DNA from: Corynebacterium kroppenstedtii DSM 44385
Lineage (GTDB): Bacteria; Actinomycetota; Actinomycetes; Mycobacteriales; Mycobacteriaceae
DNA: 64,000 nucleotides
Reading direction: 5' to 3'
Assembly (NCBI RefSeq): GCF_000023145.1
Contig: NC_012704.1
Coordinates: forward strand, 992,001 to 1,056,000
Shown: positions 53,918-63,044 of the stretch, one piece after another
How the letters are laid out: each line of letters begins with the position of its first letter
Position numbering within the stretch: the first letter of the stretch is position 1
Notes under the pieces: generated by a model
The model's input: the letters and a program-made list of their open reading frames with translations, nothing else
Databases searched by the model: none
Told to the model about the DNA's origin: nothing
Translations under genes and position numbers: made by a program

Positions 53918-55390
53918 GTGGTGCAAACCACCAAGCCCTTATCCGCGGTAGTTTTAGGGCGGGTAGAAAGTAATAAAAAGGCGCATATACCAGCACTAAG
54001 TGGGGTCAGCGTCGGCACGAAGAATCGGAAGGGAGTAGCCGCACAGGTGAAAAATAAAGGGCATATTGACCCCACAACGTGGCCTAATCTCGTCCGGGAA
54101 CCCTCCGCACCCATGATGGGGGCACGAGCCAGCGCAGTCCACGATCGACTCGAAGAGTTCCTCGACTCCGTCGACATTTCCGTGCCCGACGAACCGATCG
54201 GGATCGGAGACATCGATCCCGAACCGCCTATTGCCTACAACCCTGAAGCAGTATTTTCGTCAGAACCGATGCGGATGTCGGTCTACGACCCCAATGTCAT
54301 GAACCGCATGGTTGACTCCGGTTTCCTCGGTCTGGGTGAGGGATATGTCGCGGGGGAATGGGACGCGATACCCCTCGCCGACGTGTTAGCAACGCTGCTC
54401 GACCACGACATCGAGGCAGGATGGGGAAAAATGCTGTCCCGATGGTCGCGAAACAAAGTGACCGGCGTACCCCGTGCAGGTGAACTACCCCTCGAACTCA
54501 TCGAACTCTGCACAGGCCCCTCAAAAACTTGGGGGAGCCCCCTGTTTGCCACAAGCTCGCGAACATCAGTCACCGAGACGTTGAATTGGAAAAACAAAAA
54601 CACCATTGTCGACGTCACACGGTACGAATCGCCACAGTCTGTGTCATATGACGACATCGAGTCCGCCCAGTACCGACGCGTTAACCAGATGCTGGATGAG
54701 TGTCGCGTCGGGCCTGGATCGCGAGTGCTCGAATTCCCGGCATCGAGTGCGACACTTGCCGTGACTGCTGCTCGTCGAGGCGCCACCGTCGATGTTCTCA
54801 CCTCGGACCCCGTTTACGCTGAGGATATACGGCGCATCGTGCGGGAAGAGAAGCTAGCTGGCGCGGTTCATGTGGAAACCATCAGTGGGCCGATACCGAG
54901 CCCGCGGCAATGGTCAGGTGTTTATGACGCCATCATGTCGGTTGAGCGCATGGAAACGATGGGAGTAGGAGGCTTGCGCCCGTTTTTGCGAGCAATCGGG
55001 CGGATGCTGTCTTCCGGCGGTCGGGCGTGCATACAGAGCGTCATCAACACTGGGCTGTCGGAAAACTCTATCCAAGCTCTAGGGATCATGCGGGGCTATG
55101 TGTGGCCAGCGTTGGAATACCCGACGGTGGAGAACATCCGCGACGCGCTAATGCGGTATACCGATCTGGTGGAACGGGCTGAAGTTCATTGCGGTGATCA
55201 TTTGCGTGTCACGTTGCCACTATGGCGGCGCGAATTCGCGATTAATCGCGATGCTGCAGCAGCTGCCGGTTTTGATCGCGTTTATCGACGTTTGTGGTTT
55301 TATGTCTTAGCGCTGCAAGAAGCCTTGTTTATGCGCGGTGAATTGGATGTCGCTCAGTTTGTTCTTCTAAAGCCGAAGAAGAGCGAGTAG
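53918..55390 (+). CDS. Degenerate cyclopropane-fatty-acid synthase-like protein
   Basis: 490 residues. Overall layout matches the CFA/mycolic-acid methyltransferase family: an N-terminal domain with VYDPNVMNRMVDSGFLGLGEGYVAGEWDAIPLADVL (lipid-binding region), then the Rossmann part. However, SAM motif I, normally VLxIGCGWG, is VLEFPASSATL at 270-280 with every glycine gone; the expected YSCAYF is RYESPQSVSYDD and the EHVG motif is MSVERMETMG. It therefore probably does not bind SAM in the usual way. It may be a lipid-binding or scaffold relative. The first ~60 residues are a basic lead. GTG 53918 follows CAGGGAAG. The final 62 bases overlap the convergent dedA. Not interrupted, so not a simple pseudogene. 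Confidence 0.75.
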   Translation: MVQTTKPLSAVVLGRVESNKKAHIPALSGVSVGTKNRKGVAAQVKNKGHIDPTTWPNLVREPSAPMMGARASAVHDRLEEFLDSVDISVPDEPIGIGDIDPEPPIAYNPEAVFSSEPMRMSVYDPNVMNRMVDSGFLGLGEGYVAGEWDAIPLADVLATLLDHDIEAGWGKMLSRWSRNKVTGVPRAGELPLELIELCTGPSKTWGSPLFATSSRTSVTETLNWKNKNTIVDVTRYESPQSVSYDDIESAQYRRVNQMLDECRVGPGSRVLEFPASSATLAVTAARRGATVDVLTSDPVYAEDIRRIVREEKLAGAVHVETISGPIPSPRQWSGVYDAIMSVERMETMGVGGLRPFLRAIGRMLSSGGRACIQSVINTGLSENSIQALGIMRGYVWPALEYPTVENIRDALMRYTDLVERAEVHCGDHLRVTLPLWRREFAINRDAAAAAGFDRVYRRLWFYVLALQEALFMRGELDVAQFVLLKPKKSE

Positions 55391-56096
55391 AGGAAGAGCG
55401 GCTAGAAGACTGGGCAGGGGATTGTGACGCGCCATCTGCGGAGTTTTTCGTAGTGTCCTGGGTGCCCTGGGCATTCTGATCGGCCTGATCCCGATTACTA
55501 CGGTGTTTCCTCCACAAGAGTTGGCTGACCTTAAACAAAGCCGGGATGATGACGGACAACAGTCCAAGAACGATAAACCAGTGAACATATTTGTCGATCA
55601 GAGGAATGCCCCCTAACCAGTACCCGATTGCGATCACTCCTGCGCCCCAGATCGTGCTGCCGATGACCGACCAGAGAGTGAACGTCCGGTGTTTCATGCC
55701 GGAAACGCCGGCAACTACGGGTGTCAATGTGCGCACCACGCCGATAAAACGTGCGAGCATCACTGTCGGGGCGCCGACTCGATCAAAGAAATGATGAGTG
55801 CGTTCAAGAGCTCGGGGGCCCATCCAGGTCATCGCTCTGGATTCGAGAATTCGCGGGCCGACTTTTCGTCCAAACAAGAAGCCAACCTGGTCGCCTGCGA
55901 TTGCGGAGAGGGGGACGGTGAGCATGAGTTGCCACACATGCGCGAAGGGGTCAGGTTGGGCTGCCAAAATACCTGCGGTGAACAGCAGAGTATCCCCGGG
56001 GAAGATGAAACCGATGAGCATGCCGGTTTCCATGAAGATGATGACGAGGACGCCAATAAAGCCGAAAGTATTGATCAGCATATTGACGTCGAACAT
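55329..56096 (-). CDS. DedA-family membrane protein
   Basis: 255 residues from ATG 56096 (a TTG at 56114 is in frame). About five membrane helices (LINTFGFIGVLVIIFMETGMLIG, FPGDTLLFTAGILAA, WSVIGSTIWGAGVIAIGYWLGG, HWFIVLGLLSVIIPALF) with the E-x-G...FPG(D/E)..G motif and RFIGVVRTLTPVVAG of the DedA/SNARE-associated family. Members act as undecaprenyl-phosphate or phospholipid flippases. The last ~60 residues are a Ser/Asp/Gln-rich hydrophilic tail. The gene is convergent with, and overlaps by 62 bases, the CFA-like gene. Confidence 0.88.
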   Translation of the reverse strand: MFDVNMLINTFGFIGVLVIIFMETGMLIGFIFPGDTLLFTAGILAAQPDPFAHVWQLMLTVPLSAIAGDQVGFLFGRKVGPRILESRAMTWMGPRALERTHHFFDRVGAPTVMLARFIGVVRTLTPVVAGVSGMKHRTFTLWSVIGSTIWGAGVIAIGYWLGGIPLIDKYVHWFIVLGLLSVIIPALFKVSQLLWRKHRSNRDQADQNAQGTQDTTKNSADGASQSPAQSSSRSSSTRSSSALEEQTERHPIHRA

Positions 56097-56249
56097 GCTT
56101 CGCTCACGCCCCAATCAACCCAGATCGTTTAGTCGTCGATGAGAGCTCCTGCAGTAGTCTTACTCTCAAGCGCTCTAGGCTACTCCATATTGCCCGCGAC
56201 GCGCAGCGGAGCGGCCACGGCGAGCATTCCGTTGCTTATGGGGCAGGGA

Positions 56250-56786
56250 TTACTTGTTAGTGGGCTTAACCGGGGGCAGCGTCGACCACGGGAAATTAAT
56301 CCACTTATCTGTGTATTTCCATACGTAGTCAGATTTAATGACCGACTGAGGCTTTTCGTAAATAACCGCGGTGCGGGACTCTTTGACCGTTTCTTTGCAG
56401 AATTCCTGCACGAGCTCCAGTGTTTTTCCAGTATCGGCGACGTCGTCGGCAATGAGGACTTTCATTCCCGTGAGATCTACTGCGTCCGGAGTGGGTGGCA
56501 GCATGATGGGCGTCTCCAGACGCTCATTGATGCCGGTATAAAACTCGACGTTGATGACCGATACGTTCTTAATCCCCATGGCGTAGCCCAGCGCGCCACC
56601 GATCAGCAGCCCGCCGCGCGCGATGGACAAGATGAGGTCAGGCTCGTAATCATCAATGACTGTTTGAGCGAGCTCACGCATGGCGCAACCGAACTTTTCG
56701 TATGTGAGCTCTTCGCGATCGCCTTCGGTTGCTCCGTCGATAACTGGGCCCTTGTTTTTGTCTGATGAGTTCGTTGACGCCGTCAT
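56250..56786 (-). CDS. Phosphoribosyltransferase
   Basis: 178 residues, type I PRTase fold. PRPP-binding signature VLIADDVADTGKT at 110-122; DLILSIARGGLLIGGALGYAMG is the start of the core. Hydrophilic N-terminal ~25 residues. The closest recognised group is xanthine/hypoxanthine-type or Gpt-like PRTases; the hood region is small, so the base cannot be named. ATG 56786 with AAGGAT upstream. Flanked by dedA (same strand, 135-base gap downstream). Confidence 0.85.
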   Translation of the reverse strand: MTASTNSSDKNKGPVIDGATEGDREELTYEKFGCAMRELAQTVIDDYEPDLILSIARGGLLIGGALGYAMGIKNVSVINVEFYTGINERLETPIMLPPTPDAVDLTGMKVLIADDVADTGKTLELVQEFCKETVKESRTAVIYEKPQSVIKSDYVWKYTDKWINFPWSTLPPVKPTNK

Positions 56787-56981
56787 ATCCTTGTCCTCGT
56801 TGTCGCAGGGAACTGATCCGTGCCAGCACGTCGGCCGAACGATCGACGAGTCACACTGGCTCCGGCTGGAAAGCCGTGTACCGATTGTAAAACAGACCGT
56901 CGCGTCACAAGGAATAGGAGAGTGGGCTAGAGAAACGTAGAGGCCGTCGCTCTACATCGCTCTAGACCAATTTATGTTTCA

Positions 56982-58364
56982 CTACGTTTCGATCATATCT
57001 TTGTGCTTAGTTTCTGGGATTACCCAAATAGCAATCATGGATATCACAGTGGTGGCGGCGAGGTATAGGCCGACCATGTCGACACTGAACCGTGTGACCA
57101 GCCATGTTGCGATGAAGGGCGCGATGGCAGCTCCCAGAATTGACGCAAGGTTGTACGCAATTCCCGAGCCGGTATAGCGGACGTTAGTGGGGAAAAGCTC
57201 GGGCAGAACTGCGGACATCGGGCTGAAAATACAACCCATCACACCCATTCCCACGATGAGGAAGATCAATACGGTCATTTTGTTCGCTGACTCGGAATTC
57301 AGCAACACGGGGAGCAAGGCCGCGAAAATGAGCATGGCGACCGATGACGTGAGTAGTGATTTCCGACGACCCCGTTTATCGGCGCCCAGGGCCGCAAATG
57401 GGATGGTTCCCATAAACATCAATACAGAGATCAGCTGTAGAACAAGGAATTCTTCGTAGGGAATTCCCAACCCGGCCGAGTCCTCAGGTTTCCCAATGCC
57501 GTATGACAAAATCCACGTCGTAATGAGATAAAAGAGCGTGTAGCACGACACCATGACTAAAGTGCCTTGGATAATTTGGACCCATGACGTTTTGAAGACT
57601 TCTGCCAGTGGTGCGTCGACCCGCTTTCCAGATTCAACGGCTTTCTTGAAGACCGGGGTTTCTTCTAACGAGAAGCGAACCCATAGGCCGATGATGACCA
57701 TGACTGAAGAGAAGAGGAACGGAATACGCCATCCCCACGACATGAATGCGCCAGACGTGTCACCGATGGTGTAACCCAATGTGGTTGCGAGGATGAGGAA
57801 GGATCCGTTGGCCACCAGGAAACCAATCGGCGCTCCCAATTGCGGCCACATCGCAGCCCACGCTCTTTTATCTTTTGACGCGGTTTCTGTGGCCAGAAGT
57901 GCTGCCCCCGACCATTCTCCACCAAGGCCGAGCCCCTGGCTGAACCTCATGAGTGCTAATAGTGCAGGTGCGAATAAGCCAATGGTCTCGTACGTCGGTA
58001 ATAAACCGATGATAAATGTCGCTATACCCATGGTGAGCAGCGAGGCAACCAGTGTCGCTTTGCGGCCGATTCGGTCGCCGAAGTGTCCAAAGATCACCGA
58101 TCCGAGTGGCCGACCTAAGAAAGCGAGCCCGAACGTCGCAAAGGATGCGAAAAGTTTAACGGTCGGGTCGTCATTATCTGGAAAGAATAAATAGGGAAAA
58201 ACAGCTACCGCAGCTGTGGCGTAGACATAGAAATCATAAAATTCGATTGTTGTTCCCACCATAGATGCGACGATAATTTTCCGACGCATCGACGGGTCTG
58301 TCATTGGGGAGACTGTACCAGGGGAGACAGTAGTGGAACCCGGCGCTCGGGTAGCAGAAGTCAC
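56982..58364 (-). CDS. MFS transporter, metabolite:H+ symporter (MHS) family
   Basis: 460 residues, 12 predicted transmembrane helices. VGTTIEFYDFYVYATAAV and GRPLGSVIFGHFGDRIGRKATLV (loop 2-3 signature) and RFSQGLGLGGEWSGAALLATE define the MHS family (ProP, ShiA, KgtP relatives). Likely substrate is an organic acid or osmolyte such as shikimate, citrate, proline or betaine; not decidable. GTG 58364 has AAGGACT eight bases upstream; a N-terminal hydrophilic lead of ~25 residues precedes helix 1. Divergent from trkH. Confidence 0.92.
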   Translation of the reverse strand: MTSATRAPGSTTVSPGTVSPMTDPSMRRKIIVASMVGTTIEFYDFYVYATAAVAVFPYLFFPDNDDPTVKLFASFATFGLAFLGRPLGSVIFGHFGDRIGRKATLVASLLTMGIATFIIGLLPTYETIGLFAPALLALMRFSQGLGLGGEWSGAALLATETASKDKRAWAAMWPQLGAPIGFLVANGSFLILATTLGYTIGDTSGAFMSWGWRIPFLFSSVMVIIGLWVRFSLEETPVFKKAVESGKRVDAPLAEVFKTSWVQIIQGTLVMVSCYTLFYLITTWILSYGIGKPEDSAGLGIPYEEFLVLQLISVLMFMGTIPFAALGADKRGRRKSLLTSSVAMLIFAALLPVLLNSESANKMTVLIFLIVGMGVMGCIFSPMSAVLPELFPTNVRYTGSGIAYNLASILGAAIAPFIATWLVTRFSVDMVGLYLAATTVISMIAIWVIPETKHKDMIET

Positions 58365-58386
58365 GCGAATAGTCCTTATTACTCAA

Positions 58387-58412
58387 TACATGCTTTAGGT
58401 ATGTACATGCTT
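58387..58412. repeat. Direct repeat TACATGCTT upstream of the MFS gene
   Basis: TACATGCTT occurs at 58387-58395 and 58404-58412, a 17-base period, just upstream of the MFS GTG in the 262-base divergent intergenic region. It could be a regulator site. No other feature was seen in that gap apart from the trkH -10 candidate. Confidence 0.35.
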
Positions 58413-58612
58413 CACGTATTTATGGGCAGATGACTGATATAGCGAAGAGGTTGGCTATAGGACCTTGGATGACTAGTAGGCAGGGGTGGCGCCATCTAGG
58501 CACGTCAAGTAGGCATAGGATACTTTCCCGAAATACGAAAAACAAGTCTCATATAATGGAATTCTTTAATGCGACTTTGTCCATCCGACTAGCACCGAGC
58601 CGAGCGCAGGCC

Positions 58613-58618
58613 TACTAT
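58613..58618 (+). promoter_or_regulatory. Candidate -10 for leaderless trkH transcription
   Basis: TACTAT ends eight bases before the GTG at 58627, the right spacing for transcription to begin at or near the start codon. No ribosome binding site precedes this GTG, which supports a leaderless message. No -35 was recognised. Confidence 0.45.
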
Positions 58619-58626
58619 TCCCTCTC

Positions 58627-60012
58627 GTGGCAAAAAGAGGGATAGGTGGGCGCTCGCTCAATCCGACACAGTTAGTGTCCATCGGGTTCTTTGGGCTTAT
58701 CGTTATCGGCGCTCTAGCGCTGATGATGCCGTTTTCCAGTGTGACGCACACGGTGACTGATCCATTAACAGCAATTTTTACGTCGACGTCGGCCGTCTCG
58801 CTGACAGGGCTGACTGTCGTGGATACGGGAGGCCACTGGAGCACCACGGGCAAGATCATCATTGCCACCCTCATTCAGCTCAGTGGCTTGGGGATCATGA
58901 GTTTGACCTCGTTAGCTGGGATGATTCTCACGGGGCGGTTCGGTCTTCGACTGCGGATGAATGCCGCTGCGGAAGGACGCACACTATCTATTGGCGACGT
59001 GAAGTCCACTCTCATTGCCACCCTCGGTTTTACAGCCTTGGTCGAAGGTGCTGTGACTCTGATGTTGGCATCGCGATTTGCCAATAAGTACGGAATGTCG
59101 GTTGATCGCGCCATGGGGGAAGGTCTTTTCCACGCGATTTCATCATTTAACAACGCGGGTTTCGGCCTCAGGAAAGACAATCTTGTTCCGTATGCTGCGG
59201 ATGCGTGGATCCTCCTACCCTTGGCCGGTTCCATCATCATTGGCGGTTTGGGCTTCCCGGTCCTTCGTGAACTGGTCACGCGGCTGAGGATCCGCCTATC
59301 ACGTGGCTGGAACTGGTCCAACCGAGACAAGCGACTTGGCCATCTCAGTGTGACGTCGCGCCTGACGCTCATCGGAACCGCCGCTTTGCTCTTAGGCGGC
59401 TGGCTTGTGATCGGCGTCTTGGAATGGAACAAAGCCATGTCCGGAATGCCGATAGGTGAAAAAATTCTCACCGCGTTTTTCCAATCCGTGACCCCCCGTA
59501 CCGCGGGTTTCAATTCAGTGGATTACGGGCAGTTTCATCCGTCGACACTTTTTATCACTGACATTTTCATGTTCATCGGTGGTGGTTCGGCAGGAACCGC
59601 GGGTGGCATTAAAATCTCAACGCTTCTTGTTCTAGTGGCAGCGATGATTGCAGAATTCCGTGGTGAGACTGACACCGTCATTGGCCATCGAAAAATCTCG
59701 TATTCGGTTGTCCGGCAGGCGATGACAGTATTCGCGTTGGGAATCATGTTGGTCGCGGTCGGTGTCATCTCGTTGATGTTGATCGAAAACAAGTTCACTG
59801 GTTCCCAAATTCTGTTTGAAGTCACCTCAGCATTCGGCACCGTCGGTTTGACCACGGGTATCACACCGTCATTGCAGGGCTCGTCGCAAATTATTTTGTG
59901 CTTCATTATGTATCTGGGCCGCATCGGTCCGATCACCTTGGTCACCGCACTAGCTGGTCAGGATAAAGCGCGACGTTTCTCGTATCCAGAAGAACGACCG
60001 TTCATTGGTTAA
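58627..60012 (+). CDS. ktrB: Trk/Ktr potassium channel subunit (TrkH/KtrB)
   Basis: Membrane subunit of a K+ uptake system, 461 residues with four repeated M1-P-M2 units. Pore-loop glycine motifs are seen as TSAVSLTGLTVVDTG, AISSFNNAGFGL, VTPRTAGFN and SAFGTVGLTTG, one per repeat. No N-terminal extension, so it resembles KtrB more than TrkH. GTG 58627 lacks a ribosome site (see the -10 at 58613). The RCK subunit follows 115 bases downstream. Confidence 0.92.
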   Translation: MAKRGIGGRSLNPTQLVSIGFFGLIVIGALALMMPFSSVTHTVTDPLTAIFTSTSAVSLTGLTVVDTGGHWSTTGKIIIATLIQLSGLGIMSLTSLAGMILTGRFGLRLRMNAAAEGRTLSIGDVKSTLIATLGFTALVEGAVTLMLASRFANKYGMSVDRAMGEGLFHAISSFNNAGFGLRKDNLVPYAADAWILLPLAGSIIIGGLGFPVLRELVTRLRIRLSRGWNWSNRDKRLGHLSVTSRLTLIGTAALLLGGWLVIGVLEWNKAMSGMPIGEKILTAFFQSVTPRTAGFNSVDYGQFHPSTLFITDIFMFIGGGSAGTAGGIKISTLLVLVAAMIAEFRGETDTVIGHRKISYSVVRQAMTVFALGIMLVAVGVISLMLIENKFTGSQILFEVTSAFGTVGLTTGITPSLQGSSQIILCFIMYLGRIGPITLVTALAGQDKARRFSYPEERPFIG

Positions 60013-60127
60013 ACGTCATTGGTTAGACGCTGGAACGAGAGTAGTTTTTAAAGACCTGACGCGGTGGAAGAGCGTCGTCCGTCCATGTCAGGATTAGTAA
60101 AATCGCAACTAGGGGAGGACAATCCCG

Positions 60128-60814
60128 ATGGTGCATTTCTTTTCATCAACAACCCGTCCGAAGATGAATCTCGCGCCGGTCGTTATTGTCGGTTTAGGCC
60201 GCTTCGGCTCCGCAATGGCTAGGGAACTGACGGACCACGGCGTCGAAGTGATGGGAATAGACAGTCGGCAGCGAATGGTCCAGAATGCGGCCGATATCGT
60301 CACGAATACTGCCGTCGCTGACTCTACTGATATTGAGGCTCTCCGCCAGTTGGGTGTTGATCAGGTTGGCCGCGCTGTTGTTGCGATTGGGTCGAACCTT
60401 GAGGCCTCCATCTTGACCGCGTCAAACCTCATGGAGCTCGGGGTTAAGGATGTCTGGGCCAAAGCAGACTCTAAGGCCCATGGACGGATTTTGACTCAGC
60501 TGGGAGTTCACCATGTGGTCCGCCCAGAGGCCGATACTGGTCGTCGGGTCGCGCACATGCTGGGAGGTCATATCCAGGAATTCGTGCAGTTCGACAAGGG
60601 TTACAGCATGATCATGACCAAGCCGAACAAAGTGCTTCTTCGCGATCCACTGGATAACCGACGCTTGTGGGAGGACTACAAAGTGCACGTTGTCTCAGTA
60701 CGGAGCGACGGTGGCCAGTGGGTTCCGGCGACCGATGGCCGTGATTTTGAATCTACGGATGCGCTGATCCTGGCAGGAAGCCCAGAGCGGATTGAAACAT
60801 TTGCCCGGAAATAG
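60128..60814 (+). CDS. ktrA: Potassium uptake RCK regulatory subunit (KtrA/TrkA type)
   Basis: 228 residues. N-terminal RCK_N Rossmann domain with GLGRFGSAMARE (Gly22, Gly24, Gly27) binds ATP/ADP or NAD; C-terminal RCK_C domain (~145-228; VLLRDPLDNRRLWEDYKV). Forms the ring that gates the neighbouring ktrB channel, closing it when ADP is bound. ATG 60128 with GGGGAGGA upstream. The SulP gene begins directly after its stop. Confidence 0.93.
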   Translation: MVHFFSSTTRPKMNLAPVVIVGLGRFGSAMARELTDHGVEVMGIDSRQRMVQNAADIVTNTAVADSTDIEALRQLGVDQVGRAVVAIGSNLEASILTASNLMELGVKDVWAKADSKAHGRILTQLGVHHVVRPEADTGRRVAHMLGGHIQEFVQFDKGYSMIMTKPNKVLLRDPLDNRRLWEDYKVHVVSVRSDGGQWVPATDGRDFESTDALILAGSPERIETFARK

Positions 60815-60815
60815 C

Positions 60816-62315
60816 GTGAAGGATGCCGTTACCGACCATCCAGCGACGGTCGGTTCTTTCCGGTCGGCCTTCTCTTCGTGGGGTCGGTTCCGTACGGAGG
60901 TCTTCGGCGGGTTGGTGACCTCGCTCGCTCTCATCCCCGAGGTCATTTCTTTCTCGATCGTTGAGGGCGTCGATCCGCGAGTTGGCTTATTCACATCCTT
61001 CGTCATGTGCGTGGCGATCGCTTTTACCGGCGGCAGGCCCGCGATGGTCACGGCGGCGGCAGGATCAGTGGCGCTCGTCATGGCCCCGCTGGTGAAAAAC
61101 CACGGAGTGGAGTATCTGGTTCCCGCGGTCTTGTTGGCGGGACTGATCCAGATTGCTTTGGGGCTCGGTGGCGTCGCGAACTTAATGCGCTTTATTCCGC
61201 GAAGCGTGATGAACGGGTTCGTGAATGCCCTGGCTATCCTCATTTTTCTTGCCCAACTCCAGCACGTCATTCATGTGCCGTGGATGGTTTATGTGTTGGT
61301 CGCCATAAGCCTTGCCATTATGGTTGTCTGGCCGCGCGTGAATAGAGTCATTCCAGGTCCCTTGGTGGCCATTGTGGTTGTGACAGCGTTGGCCATTCTG
61401 GGGCATATCGACGTTCCCACCGTCCGTGATCAGGGAGAACTGCCCCATGGGGTGCCGTCCCTGATCATTCCGGATGTGGTGTTCGGGTTCCGCCATTTCG
61501 GGGTTATCGCGCCGTACGCGCTGGGGGCTGCCATCGTCGGTCTCATCGAGTCGTTGCTGACCGCGAAACTTGTTGATGACATCACGGACCAGCACTCTGA
61601 TAAAACGAGGGAGTCATGGGGGCTGGGGATTGCGAACGTCGCTAGTGCCTTCGTCGGAGGTCAGGGCGGTTGCGCGATGATCGGGCAAACCATGATCAAT
61701 GTGCGCCATGCTCAGGCTCGTACGCGCCTCTCGACGCTTCTCGCCGGCGTATTTCTCCTCGTTCTTGTGGTTTCGCTAGGGGAGATCGTTGGGCAAATCC
61801 CGATGGCCGCGCTCGTCGCCGTGATGTTCGTCGTCGCCTTTTCGACGATGGATTGGCACTCGGTCGACCCGAGAACGCTCCGGAGAATGCCGCTGAGCGA
61901 GACAGCGGTCATGGGTGCGACAATTATCGCGACAGTGGTGACCAATAACCTCGCGGTCGGCGTCGTGTGTGGGGTAGTGGGGGCCAGCGTGATGTTTGTT
62001 CGTCGCGTGGCCCATATGGTGACGGTGGAGCAGGTGGACCATTCTCCGGAGACCAGCCGATACAGGGTTCGGGGACAGTTGTTTTTTGCGTCGAGTAATG
62101 ACGTGGTGTTCAGCTTTAATTACACTGACCCCGCGAAAACTATCGAAATCGATGTCTCCGAGGCCGAAGTGTGGGATTCTTCCGCCGTATCAGCTTTGGA
62201 ATCTATCGCTTACAAGTATCGCCAGCGCGGTAAACATGTTCAGGTTGTGGGCGCGACGGGCGCAAGCTTAGAGCGTCTACGTCGGTTGTCGTCACTGACG
62301 ATCGTGGACGAGTAG
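60816..62315 (+). CDS. SulP-family anion permease
   Basis: About 499 residues. Residues ~15-390 form the SulP membrane domain (TEVFGGLVTSLALIPEVISFSIVEGVDPRVGLF; GGRPAMVTAAAGSVALV), ten or more helices; residues ~400-499 form a cytosolic STAS domain (IEIDVSEAEVWDSSAVSALESIAYKYRQRGKHVQVVG). Transports sulfate, bicarbonate or dicarboxylates; substrate unknown. GTG 60816 is one base after the ktrA stop; an upstream TTG at 60792 overlapping ktrA is less likely. Adjacency to ktrA suggests co-transcription, though not necessarily shared function. Confidence 0.92.
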   Translation: MKDAVTDHPATVGSFRSAFSSWGRFRTEVFGGLVTSLALIPEVISFSIVEGVDPRVGLFTSFVMCVAIAFTGGRPAMVTAAAGSVALVMAPLVKNHGVEYLVPAVLLAGLIQIALGLGGVANLMRFIPRSVMNGFVNALAILIFLAQLQHVIHVPWMVYVLVAISLAIMVVWPRVNRVIPGPLVAIVVVTALAILGHIDVPTVRDQGELPHGVPSLIIPDVVFGFRHFGVIAPYALGAAIVGLIESLLTAKLVDDITDQHSDKTRESWGLGIANVASAFVGGQGGCAMIGQTMINVRHAQARTRLSTLLAGVFLLVLVVSLGEIVGQIPMAALVAVMFVVAFSTMDWHSVDPRTLRRMPLSETAVMGATIIATVVTNNLAVGVVCGVVGASVMFVRRVAHMVTVEQVDHSPETSRYRVRGQLFFASSNDVVFSFNYTDPAKTIEIDVSEAEVWDSSAVSALESIAYKYRQRGKHVQVVGATGASLERLRRLSSLTIVDE

Positions 62316-62375
62316 TTCTCAGATAGGCAGGGGTGCGAATGTGTCGTTCTCTGCCTTGGAGAGCACAATAAAACT

Positions 62376-63023
62376 GTGAATGAAATAGGTAGTTCCCATC
62401 GTGTTCACCAGTTACAACGGCGTATTCGTTTTATTGTCGCGTTTACGATTGCGTACAACGTGGTCGAAGCTGTGGTAACAGTGAGCGCGGGACGGCTTGC
62501 TTCCTCTGGCGCCTTGGTAAGTTTCGGCCTCGATTCGACGATTGAGGTTGCTTCTGCCGTAGCAATTGCGTGGCAATATAGCCGACGAGACCCTGAGCGG
62601 TGGGAGAAGCCCACGCTGCGGTTGATCGCGTGGTTGTTTTTCTTGCTGGCCGCGTATGTCACTGTGGAGTCAGTGATCGCTTTGGTGAATCATCGGGAAC
62701 CTGATCACAGCGCTGTTGGCTTGGGCATGGTGATAGCAAGTGTCATCATCATGCCTCTCGTGTCCTTTCTTGAAAGAGACGCAGGGCGAGCCTTGGGCTC
62801 GTCGAGTGCAGTGGCTGACTCTAAACAAACTTTGGTGTGCGCGTACTTGTCAGTGGCGGTGCTGGTCGGCTTGGCTGTGGATTGGCTCTTCGGATGGTGG
62901 TGGGCGGACCCTGTAGCTGCTTTGGTTGTGGCTGCTCTTGCTCTTCATGAAGGTAAGGAAGCGTGGGAAGGGGATTCGTGTGCTGCCTCGTCCCATGAAG
63001 CGCTTGCTGCCACTGAAGGATAG
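62376..63023 (+). CDS. Short cation-efflux (CDF-like) membrane protein
   Basis: 215 residues, five to six hydrophobic helices. FIVAFTIAYNVVEAVVTVSAGRLASSGALVSFGLDSTIEVASA and VADSKQTLVCAYLSVAVLVGLAVDWLFGWWWADPVAALVVA match the cation diffusion facilitator core: the first acidic site is SFGLDST, the second ADSKQT where zinc transporters have HxxxD. The C-terminal cytoplasmic dimer domain of CDF proteins is missing, as in a small subgroup called 'cation transporter' in databases. Metal unknown. GTG 62376; the ribosome site (GGAGAG) is far upstream. Convergent with the last gene. Confidence 0.82.
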   Translation: MNEIGSSHRVHQLQRRIRFIVAFTIAYNVVEAVVTVSAGRLASSGALVSFGLDSTIEVASAVAIAWQYSRRDPERWEKPTLRLIAWLFFLLAAYVTVESVIALVNHREPDHSAVGLGMVIASVIIMPLVSFLERDAGRALGSSSAVADSKQTLVCAYLSVAVLVGLAVDWLFGWWWADPVAALVVAALALHEGKEAWEGDSCAASSHEALAATEG

Positions 63024-63044
63024 CTGCTTAGAAGTGCGTCATTT

